A DNA stretch of 29,847 nt, taken from positions 1 to 29,847 of the IMG/VR virus record IMGVR_UViG_3300032271_000427, one strand, 5' to 3'. The number at the start of each line of letters is the position of its first letter. Within the stretch, counting starts at the first letter, position 1. Shown piece after piece: positions 1 to 5,323 of the stretch. Source of the stretch: a virus. The position numbers and the translations under genes are program-made. The notes beneath the pieces were generated by a model. It was not told the DNA's origin. It worked only from the letters and a program-made list of their open reading frames with translations, and searched no databases.

Positions 1-273
1 ATTGATTTTATCAAGAATTATAACGATACTGTATCGAAACAACCGGGTGGGTTTCGCAATGGCGGACCCGCGGAGAAATATGTACAAGTAAATCATTATT
101 GGTATCACGAGCATTATTCTGGTGTTGCTAAAAAGTTCTTGGGCGAGTTGATTCAGGCAATGAAGGGTCCTGATTTCTTCGATCATACTGATGCTCAGAT
201 TGATTACTTTCATGTGTCACATTACTTTGATATTAATATTGGTCGTTGGAATAAACCATACGAGTTAGTATAA
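1..273 (+). CDS. C-terminal part of an unidentified protein (5' truncated)
   Basis: The frame is open from base 1 and ends in TAA, giving 90 residues. The piece is rich in Tyr, His and Phe, for example YFHVSHYFDINIGRW near the end. I do not recognise the family. The stop overlaps the next start (TAATG), so the two are probably translationally coupled. The real start lies upstream of the window. Confidence 0.75.
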   Translation: MDFIKNYNDTVSKQPGGFRNGGPAEKYVQVNHYWYHEHYSGVAKKFLGELIQAMKGPDFFDHTDAQIDYFHVSHYFDINIGRWNKPYELV

Positions 274-473
274 TGTTATTTTTTACTAATTTCTTCTTTG
301 CCATACTCTTTACAGTATTGGCGTTTGATGCTAGTAAATGGACAGGTCGAACCGGTGCCGTGATATTCTATCTAGTGATAGCGTGTATGTGCTGGTTCTC
401 GTGTGTATACTCTATCATGAATCATGATTCTGAACCAGTCAAGCCAGTAATTGATAAGTTTTTACTTATATGA
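273..473 (+). CDS. Small two-helix membrane protein
   Basis: 66 residues with two hydrophobic stretches (about residues 2-18 and 29-46) separated by a short polar loop (DASKWTGRTG), so probably an inner-membrane hairpin with a short charged C-terminus. Its start overlaps the preceding stop (TAATG) and its stop overlaps the start of a 22-codon ORF (ATGA), as in a coupled phage operon. No function can be assigned. Confidence 0.6.
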   Translation: MLFFTNFFFAILFTVLAFDASKWTGRTGAVIFYLVIACMCWFSCVYSIMNHDSEPVKPVIDKFLLI

Positions 474-538
474 GTTACTTTGACGTAATTATAGTATCAA
501 TTGGATTTGTGATATACTTAATATCTTGTTATATTTAA
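470..538 (+). CDS. Tiny single-helix membrane peptide
   Basis: 22 residues (MSYFDVIIVSIGFVIYLISC plus YI). Almost all of it is one hydrophobic helix after a short polar start. The ATG overlaps the previous stop by ATGA, which is the main support for translation. Coding status is uncertain because the ORF is so short. Confidence 0.35.
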   Translation: MSYFDVIIVSIGFVIYLISCYI

Positions 539-552
539 ATTGGAAAATTGCA

Positions 553-828
553 ATGAATCATAAACACTACAATGAAATTATTGCTTTTGCCAAAGGCAAG
601 AAGATTCAATATTTTGATCATAGTATGGAGGATTGGGCAGATTGCTATGGCGCTCCTCAATGGTCAGAACGTACTCTATATCGTGTAAAGCCAGAGCGTA
701 AAGAAAATGCTGTAAGAATCGTTGGGCTGTATGAGCCAGATGGTTACGAGTGGAATTACTTGGGTCAGTTTTGTGTAATCACTGACGGTGACACAAAGAA
801 AGTAATCAGCATAGAGATGTTGAAATGA
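553..828 (+). CDS. Hypothetical phage protein, 91 aa
   Basis: The ATG at 553 (MNHKHYNEI) is preferred to the in-frame start at 526 because it begins a normal soluble sequence; the upstream extension is hydrophobic and overlaps the small ORF before it. The protein is soluble with alternating Trp/Tyr and charged residues (MEDWADCYGAPQWSERTLYR), like the small conserved proteins of T4-like genomes. A 9-codon ORF (825-854, MTDRKNTKK) follows with an ATGA overlap and may be a remnant. Function unknown. Confidence 0.65.
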   Translation: MNHKHYNEIIAFAKGKKIQYFDHSMEDWADCYGAPQWSERTLYRVKPERKENAVRIVGLYEPDGYEWNYLGQFCVITDGDTKKVISIEMLK

Positions 829-881
829 CAGATCGTAAAAACACTAAAAAATAGTACTTATTATAGCATTTGGTAAACAAA

Positions 882-890
882 AGATAAATA
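882..890 (+). promoter_or_regulatory. AGATAAATA motif, possible late-type promoter box
   Basis: AGATAAATA resembles the T4-type late -10 box TATAAATA. The same 9-mer occurs at 3911-3919 (+) and 2932-2940 (-). Here it lies just upstream of a sigma70-like promoter. Functional status is only inferred. Confidence 0.2.
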
Positions 891-905
891 ACTATAAGAA
901 AGCGC

Positions 906-934
906 TTGACAATTAACCTAACTTAATATACAAT
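906..934 (+). promoter_or_regulatory. sigma70-type promoter giving a leaderless start
   Basis: TTGACA at 906-911, 17-bp spacer, TACAAT at 929-934. The next ATG (941) starts 6 nt after the -10, which is the expected +1 base. Confidence 0.75.
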
Positions 935-940
935 ACTAAC

Positions 941-1144
941 ATGAACTCGAAACTTACTCAGACAATTAATTCTTTCTCGATGCTACAACTAGCATCAGCG
1001 GGATCATATTGGCTCGGGCATGATGCGAGTTTAGCCACAATCGTCCCGACAATACGCCAAATTAATAATTCAGCGAATTTTATGGGCACAGTGTGTGGCA
1101 ATGAGTATAAGAGTATTGAGGTTTTTGAAGGGCAAGATAGTTAG
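941..1144 (+). CDS. Hypothetical protein, 67 aa, from a leaderless mRNA
   Basis: 67 residues beginning MNSKLTQTINSF, with no recognised domain, transmembrane segment or signal peptide. It has its own promoter and a strong terminator directly downstream, so it is a monocistronic unit. There is no room for a ribosome-binding site: the A of ATG coincides with the predicted transcription start. Leaderless mRNAs are translated by intact 70S ribosomes in bacteria, so expression is plausible. Function unknown. Confidence 0.6.
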   Translation: MNSKLTQTINSFSMLQLASAGSYWLGHDASLATIVPTIRQINNSANFMGTVCGNEYKSIEVFEGQDS

Positions 1145-1169
1145 AAGTATAACTTTCTAATCAATTCAA

Positions 1170-1205
1170 AAAACCTCAGACCCAAAAGCTCTGAGGTTTT
1201 TCTTT
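1170..1205 (+). terminator. Intrinsic terminator
   Basis: AAAACCTCAGA and TCTGAGGTTTT form an 11-bp perfect stem with a 9-nt loop, followed by a T-rich tail (TTTTTCTTTTTG). Confidence 0.9.
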
Positions 1206-1346
1206 TTGTAGTAAGTGGATGTAGACAACGCGAGTCGTGTGACCACTATAAAATAAGCACTTAATGGGCGGACAGAATACATGAATGTGTGGCGATAACA
1301 TACATAGTAAGACTTCTGGTATGGGTTAAACCCATATAGAAAAGAA
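1206..1346. other. Intergenic region with no recognised gene
   Basis: About 140 bp between the terminator and the end of the - strand endonuclease gene. A hairpin TATGGGT-TAA-ACCCATA near 1320-1336 is the only visible structure. It lacks a U-tract on either strand, so it is not a clear terminator. Confidence 0.4.
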
Positions 1347-1970
1347 TTAGTTTCTTTTCTTATATTTACTATATTTTTTACCGTAATACCAATCGTTGAT
1401 CAAATAATCATCTATATTATATTTAGATACATATTTGGTTTCTTTAAGATCATCATTTGATATCCATTTGTGATATGTTGCTGGATTTATGGCACGACCG
1501 GATTTTATTGCTGCTTTCATATCTCTAGATCGATTATCGCTAAATTGTTTTTTAAATTCTATATCAGTTTCTAATTTATGTTTAAATGCTAAATTTCCTG
1601 CTTCTGATATGTCTTTTTGTTGATTTAAACGATGACCTTGATTTGGTAAAGAGTTAATATAAGAAAATGAACCACCCCCACCCCCACCCCCGCATTCAAT
1701 CACCTTATTTGCCCATATTTTATTTCCAAAATCATCAGACGCAGTTACGATATTCCATAATCTACTATAATATCGACCCCATTTATTTCGTTCTTCAATT
1801 GATGATGTTTGTAAGATTATTTCGGTATTAACTTTATTTCCAAATTGTTTTATGTGACGAGTCCAATCTATTCCGGACCCTTTGTATTTAAATGGATTTT
1901 GTTTTGTTTGACCCAGATATTTTAGACCTGTTTTTGTGTGAGTCTTTACATAAAGATAATAAATAGTCAT
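1347..1970 (-). CDS. GIY-YIG homing endonuclease (Seg-like, free-standing)
   Basis: 207 residues. The N-terminus has the GIY-YIG core: YYLYVKTHTKTGLKYLGQT (the usual GIY is replaced by LYV and YIG by YLG), followed by the YKGSGIDWTRHIKQFG segment typical of phage Seg/Mob-type GIY-YIG proteins. The C-terminal half is basic and probably DNA-binding. An unusual run of seven glycines sits at about residues 94-100, encoded by a C-rich repeat on the + strand. The start has a good RBS (AGGAG, 7 nt from ATG) and lies under a structured leader that is repeated at 3213-3268. It should cut an intronless target and spread itself by homing, like T4 SegA-G. Opposite orientation to nearly all neighbours marks it as an independent insertion. 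Confidence 0.85.
   Translation of the reverse strand: MTIYYLYVKTHTKTGLKYLGQTKQNPFKYKGSGIDWTRHIKQFGNKVNTEIILQTSSIEERNKWGRYYSRLWNIVTASDDFGNKIWANKVIECGGGGGGGSFSYINSLPNQGHRLNQQKDISEAGNLAFKHKLETDIEFKKQFSDNRSRDMKAAIKSGRAINPATYHKWISNDDLKETKYVSKYNIDDYLINDWYYGKKYSKYKKRN
1673..1693 (-). repeat. G-rich slippage tract inside the GIY-YIG gene
   Basis: On the + strand this reads as runs of C broken by single A (CCACCCCCACCCCCACCCCC). On the - strand it encodes seven consecutive Gly codons. Runs of five G are prone to replication slippage and could switch the gene in or out of frame. Confidence 0.6.
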
Positions 1971-2026
1971 GCTGATGCTCCTATAAGCGTTAGAGTAGTT
2001 GGATATTGTCAGTATCGCGAACTACA
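1968..2026 (-). promoter_or_regulatory. Structured 5' leader (copy 1) of the GIY-YIG gene
   Basis: Reading the - strand there is a hairpin (GTAGTT/AACTAC closing pair, GATA/TATC inner pair), then CTAACGCTT, then AGGAG and the ATG. The same order recurs at 3211-3268 with different but still complementary stem bases, which supports a conserved RNA structure. A TAAATATA box just upstream could be a late-type promoter. Confidence 0.5.
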
Positions 2027-2061
2027 TATATTTAGCCAAACTACTATAAAACACAATTTTT

Positions 2062-2079
2062 GTATGCTACAATATTTGA
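2062..2079 (+). promoter_or_regulatory. Possible extended -10 promoter, leaderless start
   Basis: TGCTACAAT (extended TGn plus TACAAT at 2068-2073) lies 6 nt before the ATG at 2080, the same spacing as at 941, 26224 and 26494. No convincing -35 is visible. Confidence 0.4.
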
Positions 2080-2280
2080 ATGAAAACAAGAGAACAAATT
2101 ATATATGGAATGTGTATGACATTCAGACATGACTATGGGCTAGAAAAACCTACTGGAGATAACTTTGCTAGTAAGTTATCGGCAGGCACAACACAGGCTG
2201 AACGTGAGTTTCTGTGGAAGCAAATGGCGCAGATATTTGATAACGATATATTACCTTATATGGAATTTAAAAATGAGTAA
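2080..2280 (+). CDS. Hypothetical protein, 66 aa
   Basis: MKTREQIIYGMCMTFRHDYG and onward: a small soluble protein with a helical, charged profile. No RBS is visible. The start is 6 nt after an extended -10 box, so it may be leaderless. Its 3' end overlaps the start of a queE-like remnant (ATGAGTAA), suggesting that it once preceded an intact queE-like gene in an operon. Similar short proteins are common in T4-like phages. Function not known. Confidence 0.6.
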   Translation: MKTREQIIYGMCMTFRHDYGLEKPTGDNFASKLSAGTTQAEREFLWKQMAQIFDNDILPYMEFKNE

Positions 2281-2344
2281 ACTAAAAGTAGCAGAGTTGT
2301 TTTATAGTATTCAAGGAGTTCATTTTATTAAACAATTCGGTTAG
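2273..2344 (+). pseudogene. queE-like N-terminal remnant (7-carboxy-7-deazaguanine synthase)
   Basis: The 23-codon ORF MSKLKVAELFYSIQGVHFIK (then QFG, stop) matches the characteristic start of QueE enzymes (roughly K-V-x-E-x-F-Y-S-I-Q-G-E-G). The match ends right after IQG, where a stop-containing sequence and the convergent oxygenase gene begin. QueE is normally around 200 residues with a CxxxCxxC radical-SAM motif, all absent here. The likely history is loss of most of a queE gene by insertion or replacement. The window also holds a QueC-like gene (20116-20766), another step of the same preQ0 pathway, which makes the assignment more believable. The identity rests on about 12 residues. Confidence 0.5.
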
Positions 2345-2366
2345 TTATCTAAGTGTTTAATAAAAT
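2322..2366. terminator. Bidirectional hairpin between convergent genes
   Basis: ATTTTATTAAACA (2322-2334) and TGTTTAATAAAAT (2354-2366) are perfect 13-bp complements with a 19-nt loop. They sit between the + strand queE remnant and the end of the - strand oxygenase. The A/T-rich flanks suit termination in both directions. Confidence 0.6.
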
Positions 2367-2926
2367 TAACGCAACCAAAGAGTGGCAATACGTTTAACGC
2401 CGCTTATAACTGGTTCGCCTGCATGAAAGGTTAAATCTTTAGTTGGACTGTCTGGTGGATATGTAAAATACAAACAAGCTCCTTGGCGTGGATTTACTTT
2501 GATACCTAATTTGCTGAATCCAGTTTCACCGCCGGTGAAATCGTCATTGAGATAAAGTATAAAAGTTCCACGTCTGTTGGGTTTACCTTTTAATCGTGCT
2601 TCATTATGAAAATAGTCGTAATGTGATTTATAAAATTGATCAGGTGCGTATTGTGTTAACTGCCAGGATTCTGCTAAATTTATATCATATACATGATTAT
2701 ATTGTCGTTCTAGAAAATCTAAGGCAAACTTTGTAGCATAGTTAAATTTACCGCGAGTTTGATGCGTAGAACTTGTTCTTATGTCGGTGATGCTAATAGT
2801 ACCGTCGGGTTTTGTACCGTTACTTCTTGCAAAATCATCATTGGGAACATTTTTCATTTCTTCAATTATTGAGCTGGGAATGACTCCGTCAATAATAGCT
2901 ATAAAAGGATCTTGATGTATTATCAT
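2366..2926 (-). CDS. 2-oxoglutarate/Fe(II)-dependent dioxygenase (prolyl-4-hydroxylase-like)
   Basis: 186 residues from the ATG at 2926; an upstream in-frame TTG is less likely. The double-stranded beta-helix core is clear: the HxD iron motif is H102-Y-D104 (FYKSHYDYFHNEARLKG), followed by RRGTFILYLNDDFTGGET, a distal iron His at H168 (LTFHAGEP) and a 2OG-binding basic residue near K178 (SGVKRIATLWLR). P4H-type dioxygenases are frequent in large phages; substrates are usually unknown and may be a peptidyl proline or a nucleic-acid base. An AGATAAATA box lies 5 nt before the ATG. It converges on the queE remnant and may have replaced the rest of that gene. Confidence 0.88.
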   Translation of the reverse strand: MIIHQDPFIAIIDGVIPSSIIEEMKNVPNDDFARSNGTKPDGTISITDIRTSSTHQTRGKFNYATKFALDFLERQYNHVYDINLAESWQLTQYAPDQFYKSHYDYFHNEARLKGKPNRRGTFILYLNDDFTGGETGFSKLGIKVNPRQGACLYFTYPPDSPTKDLTFHAGEPVISGVKRIATLWLR

Positions 2927-2931
2927 GCAAA

Positions 2932-2940
2932 TATTTATCT
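2932..2940 (-). promoter_or_regulatory. AGATAAATA box upstream of the oxygenase gene
   Basis: Reads AGATAAATA on the - strand, 5 nt before the ATG at 2926. It resembles a T4-type late -10 element. No Shine-Dalgarno is obvious between it and the start. Confidence 0.25.
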
Positions 2941-3023
2941 TGCTCAAATATTTTTTATTAACTACCAAATTATAAAGTAGTATCAACTATTAAATATTGG
3001 TAATATTCTATTTAGGAGCTACT

Positions 3024-3218
3024 ATGGCAGAAGAAAAAAAACCGTTATCCCGCAGTGAACGCGAAGCAAAAATTAAAGATAAAGCCGGCTGGGTTATTAC
3101 AGTATTAGCATTGATGTTGGCCATCAATACGTACATTTCCAATGGCTTTAGTGGCAAAGTATTAACCAATACTATCGCTGCCAATAATATGGCGTGCCGC
3201 AGTAAATACACATGCTGA
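3024..3218 (+). CDS. Small single-pass membrane protein, 64 aa
   Basis: A good RBS (AGGAG, spacing about 5) precedes the ATG at 3024. The protein has a charged N-terminal segment (MAEEKKPLSRSEREAKIKDK) and then one transmembrane helix (about residues 23-40, WVITVLALMLAINTYI), so probably N-in with a short external tail containing two Cys. The last seven or so codons overlap, on the opposite strand, the start region of a repeated leader element, so the C-terminus may have been altered by a rearrangement there. Function unknown. Confidence 0.65.
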   Translation: MAEEKKPLSRSEREAKIKDKAGWVITVLALMLAINTYISNGFSGKVLTNTIAANNMACRSKYTC

Positions 3219-3268
3219 TGCTCCTTTTAAGCGTTAGAGTGAGTGGGAATTCCAGTTCCGTGACTCAC
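3172..3268 (-). promoter_or_regulatory. Structured 5' leader (copy 2) with a 13-codon relic ORF
   Basis: The - strand repeats the leader of the GIY-YIG gene: hairpin (GTGAGT/ACTCAC with inner GGAA/TTCC), CTAACGCTT, AGGAG, GCATCAGC, ATG. The ATG at 3213 opens only MCIYCGTPYYWQR before a stop. Its second to fourth codons resemble the MTIYY start of the 1347-1970 gene. It probably marks a deleted homing endonuclease gene. TGATAAATA just upstream could be its late-type promoter. Read on the + strand, the hairpin is followed by ATCTTTATTT and could instead terminate transcription of 3024-3218. Confidence 0.45.
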
Positions 3269-3356
3269 ATCTTTATTTATCATTTTTAAGCGCATTGTCT
3301 TCGGAGATCGATCACGAGTTTATTGATGTGATAGTGTGTTTAAAAATTGTAAATAT

Positions 3357-3431
3357 GCTCGGTTAGCTGAAATGGATTAGCAGCGTCTTGATAAGGCGCA
3401 GATATTGGATCGTTACCAATACCGAGTACCA
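3357..3431 (+). tRNA. tRNA-Ile(GAT)
   Basis: Acceptor GCTCGGT/ACCGAGT with A73 and encoded CCA; anticodon loop TTGATAA. The T-arm stem is perfect (ATTGG/CCAAT) but its loop is ATCGTTA instead of TTCGAAT, swapping the 54-58 pair from T-A to A-T. First gene of cluster A. Confidence 0.9.
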
Positions 3432-3432
3432 A

Positions 3433-3510
3433 GCCCTGTTGGACAAATTGGCAAAGTCATCTCTCTCAAAAGGAGAAATTCTCTCAGTTCAAATCTGAGA
3501 CAGGGTACCA
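3433..3510 (+). tRNA. tRNA-Leu(CAA)-like, atypical
   Basis: Acceptor GCCCTGT/ACAGGGT, A73, CCA. The D-arm TGGACAAATTGGCAAAGTCA matches phage Leu tRNAs. Stem TCTCT/GGAGA encloses CTCAAAA, giving CAA. The variable region is only about 6 nt, or a small GAGA-AAT-TCTC hairpin competing with the anticodon stem, which is odd for Leu. Confidence 0.65.
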
Positions 3511-3517
3511 AAATAAT

Positions 3518-3593
3518 GCGGGATTAGCTCATCTGGTAGAGCGTCAAGTTGCCAACCTGAAGGTAGTCGGTTCGAACCCGATATCCCGCTCCA
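3518..3593 (+). tRNA. tRNA-Gly(GCC)
   Basis: Acceptor GCGGGAT/ATCCCGC, T73, CCA; loop TTGCCAA; T-loop TTCGAAC. Confidence 0.95.
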
Positions 3594-3666
3594 GAGTACT
3601 CCTTATTAGTCTACTGTTCATTGACGATAAGGGAAGGGAAAAAGAACAGTTCTCTCGAGAGTTTAT
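3594..3666 (+). ncRNA. Structured spacer between tRNAs
   Basis: ACTGTTC and GAACAGT can pair (7 bp), or alternatively CCTTAT with ATAAGG. A CTCTCGAGAG palindrome follows. There is no CDS or tRNA here; it may be a tRNA processing spacer or a decayed tRNA. Confidence 0.25.
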
Positions 3667-3741
3667 GGGCTGTTAGTGATAGTGGTAGCACATGTGCTTT
3701 GCAAGCATGAGGCAAGGGTTCGATTCCCTTACGGTCCACCA
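3667..3741 (+). tRNA. tRNA-Ala(TGC)
   Basis: Acceptor GGGCTGT/ACGGTCC with two G-U pairs, A73, CCA; anticodon loop TTTGCAA; T-loop TTCGATT. Confidence 0.9.
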
Positions 3742-3747
3742 AATTAG

Positions 3748-3776
3748 TTGACATTTAATTCATGATGAGTTATAAT
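3748..3776 (+). promoter_or_regulatory. sigma70-type promoter inside cluster A
   Basis: TTGACA (3748-3753), 17-bp spacer, TATAAT (3771-3776). It drives tRNA-Asn and genes beyond. Confidence 0.8.
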
Positions 3777-3807
3777 GTGTAAATAGTAGTAGAAATTAAA
3801 GTTTAAT

Positions 3808-3884
3808 TGCCTTGTAGCACAGTTGGTAGTTGCGCCTGACTGTTAATCAGGATGTCGGTGGTTCGAACCCACCCGAGGCAGCCA
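3808..3884 (+). tRNA. tRNA-Asn(GTT)
   Basis: Acceptor TGCCTTG/CGAGGCA, G73, CCA; anticodon stem CCTGA/TCAGG around CTGTTAA; T-loop TTCGAAC. Confidence 0.95.
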
Positions 3885-3918
3885 GTTTTAGTAATCTTAG
3901 TTAACATAAAAGATAAAT

Positions 3919-4113
3919 ATGAAAACAATTCTAGTAGATAATGATGGCTTTAATACTAAAGTAGAATTACGAGAAGTTCTTAGCCCTCAAGGCTCAGTAC
4001 AACTTCGCTTTCTTACTGAATGGGATAAAGCAAAACGAGATGTAGGTGATCATGTTCAATATGAAGTTGTATTGACTGTCGCTCAACTCAAGAATCTGAA
4101 AGATTTACTGTAA
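3919..4113 (+). CDS. Hypothetical protein, 64 aa
   Basis: 64 residues (MKTILVDNDGFNTKVELREV and onward), mixed alpha/beta with charged surface and no transmembrane helix, lying between tRNA-Asn and an initiator-like tRNA-Met. There is no clear Shine-Dalgarno; an AGATAAATA motif overlaps the ATG. No family recognised. Confidence 0.6.
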   Translation: MKTILVDNDGFNTKVELREVLSPQGSVQLRFLTEWDKAKRDVGDHVQYEVVLTVAQLKNLKDLL

Positions 4114-4120
4114 AGTACAT

Positions 4121-4200
4121 GGCGGAGTAGGGGAGTCTGGTCGTCCCCGCTAGTCTCATAAGCTAGAGATCGTGTGGTTCGAATCCCACTTCCGCAACCA
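4121..4200 (+). tRNA. tRNA-Met(CAT), initiator-like
   Basis: Stem CTAGT/GCTAG around CTCATAA. The acceptor GGCGGAG/TTCCGCA leaves a G1-A72 mismatch and ends CCGCAACCA like E. coli tRNA-fMet. A mismatched 1-72 pair is a hallmark of bacterial initiators, but the three G-C pairs of the initiator anticodon stem are missing. The T-stem has a one-base bulge. Confidence 0.7.
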
Positions 4201-4221
4201 AATATATGACAAGGAGTCATT

Positions 4222-4440
4222 ATGAAAACAGTATTAGCGATTATTGTAGCAACAGCAGCACTTAGTGGATGTGTAGTAACTGATCCGTATTATGTTCAGA
4301 CTAGACCAGTGTATGTTCAATCAGCTCCAGTCTATGTACAGCCTAGACATGTTTATGTAGTTCCACAGGTTCGTTGTGGTTATGTACAACAGTGGAATAA
4401 TTACTACAGAACATATCAAAGCATAAGAGTCTGTCGTTAA
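4222..4440 (+). CDS. Small lipoprotein with PVYVQ repeats
   Basis: 72 residues. Signal peptide MKTVLAIIVATAALSGC with a lipobox LSGC (Cys17 would be lipidated) followed by VVTDP. Three or four short repeats (RPVYVQ, APVYVQ, RHVYVV) make a Tyr/Val/Pro-rich mature part of about 55 residues. A strong RBS (AAGGAG, 7 nt) precedes ATG 4222. It probably sits in the inner or outer membrane of a Gram-negative host. Small phage lipoproteins can act in lysis (spanins) or superinfection exclusion, but there is no evidence to choose. The stop overlaps the start of the next gene (TAATG). Confidence 0.8.
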   Translation: MKTVLAIIVATAALSGCVVTDPYYVQTRPVYVQSAPVYVQPRHVYVVPQVRCGYVQQWNNYYRTYQSIRVCR

Positions 4441-5078
4441 TGAAATGTGAGACCTGTGATCATGATCATATCGGAATTTACGGTTCTGGTAGATTTTGTT
4501 CAACAAAATGTGCTCGTTCATTTAGTACAAAACTTAAACGAAAAGAAATAAATTTGGCAGTAAGTAAAAAACTAAAAATTTCAGAGTCTTCTTTAAAACA
4601 CAGAGAATGTAATTATTGTAAAACATTGTTTATTCCATTTAGCAAGGGTAATAGAGTGTGTTCCAACGAATGTGCTATTGAAATAAAAAAGAAAGCTGGA
4701 AAAAAAGCATACATCACTATGATTCAAAATAATAATCATAATGGTTGGAAAGCTAGAACCGGAAAATTGCCTAGTTACCCAGAGCAGTATTTTATTGATT
4801 TATTCAGCAATGAAAACATCGTTGAATATATTAGAGAAATGCCGTTTTGTGGATTTTTTATAGATTTTGCATTTACTGATAAGATGATTGCGTTAGAAAT
4901 AGACGGAAAACAACATTGTCTACCAGAAAGAAAAAAGAAAGATGAAGTAAAAGATCGACTACTTATAAACAATGGGTGGACTGTTTTTAGAATAAAATGG
5001 TTTAACCCAAGAACACAAAAAGGAAAAGATAAGCTCTATCCTCAAATAGAGAATTTTAAAAAGTTAATCAGTTCGTAG
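4440..5078 (+). CDS. Homing endonuclease, zinc-finger plus EDxHD (Vsr-like) nuclease
   Basis: 212 residues. The N-terminus has two Cys-rich finger-like motifs: CETCDHDH...FCSTKC (residues 3-24) and CNYCKTLF...VCSNEC (about 57-78). The C-terminus carries a Vsr/EDxHD-type core: PEQYFIDLF, then FIDFAF, then MIALEIDGKQHC and INNGWTVFRIKWF. This is the organisation of intronless phage homing endonucleases related to I-Bth0305I. It starts on the lipoprotein stop (TAATG). Its final codons AGT TCG TAG lie inside the 5' acceptor strand of tRNA-Pro, so gene and tRNA share 10 bases. It presumably entered a tRNA cluster site. Confidence 0.85.
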   Translation: MKCETCDHDHIGIYGSGRFCSTKCARSFSTKLKRKEINLAVSKKLKISESSLKHRECNYCKTLFIPFSKGNRVCSNECAIEIKKKAGKKAYITMIQNNNHNGWKARTGKLPSYPEQYFIDLFSNENIVEYIREMPFCGFFIDFAFTDKMIALEIDGKQHCLPERKKKDEVKDRLLINNGWTVFRIKWFNPRTQKGKDKLYPQIENFKKLISS

Positions 5079-5145
5079 CTCAAGTAGGCAGAGTACTCCG
5101 TTTGGGGCGGAGAGGTTGGAGAATCGTGGTCTCCCGAACTGACCA
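5069..5145 (+). tRNA. tRNA-Pro(TGG)
   Basis: Acceptor CAGTTCG/CGAACTG, A73, CCA; CTCCG/CGGAG around TTTGGGG. The 5' end overlaps the stop of the preceding endonuclease gene. Confidence 0.9.
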
Positions 5146-5152
5146 TTTTTAT

Positions 5153-5229
5153 ATCCGCGTAGCTCAATTGGATAGAGCAACAGTTTACGAAACTGTAGGT
5201 TGGGGGCTCGTATCCCTCCGTGGGTACCA
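5153..5229 (+). tRNA. tRNA-Arg(ACG)
   Basis: Acceptor ATCCGCG/CGTGGGT, A73, CCA; anticodon loop TTACGAA. The T-loop is CTCGTAT (C54, T58) instead of TTCRANY, on a GGGGG/CCCTC stem, another departure at the 54-58 pair. A34 would need deamination to inosine for wide decoding. Confidence 0.9.
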
Positions 5230-5230
5230 A

Positions 5231-5307
5231 GTCGCCTTAACTCAACTGGATAGAGTGTCAGTCTTCGAAACTGAAAGTTGTGGGTTCAAGTCCCTCAGGC
5301 GGCACCA
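5231..5307 (+). tRNA. tRNA-Arg(TCG)
   Basis: Acceptor GTCGCCT/AGGCGGC, A73, CCA; TCAGT/ACTGA around CTTCGAA; T-loop TTCAAGT. It follows tRNA-Arg(ACG) after one base. Confidence 0.93.
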
Positions 5308-5323
5308 TTAGAGAAACTTAACT

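Noticed and set aside
1320-1336. Terminator for the - strand GIY-YIG gene
   Set aside because: A TATGGGT/ACCCATA hairpin exists, but no U-rich tail follows on the - strand.
3008-3211. - strand 67-codon ORF (GTG start) with hydrophobic N-terminus
   Set aside because: It is antisense to the + strand gene at 3024, which has a good RBS and a plausible membrane topology. The antisense start matches only the leader-relic region.
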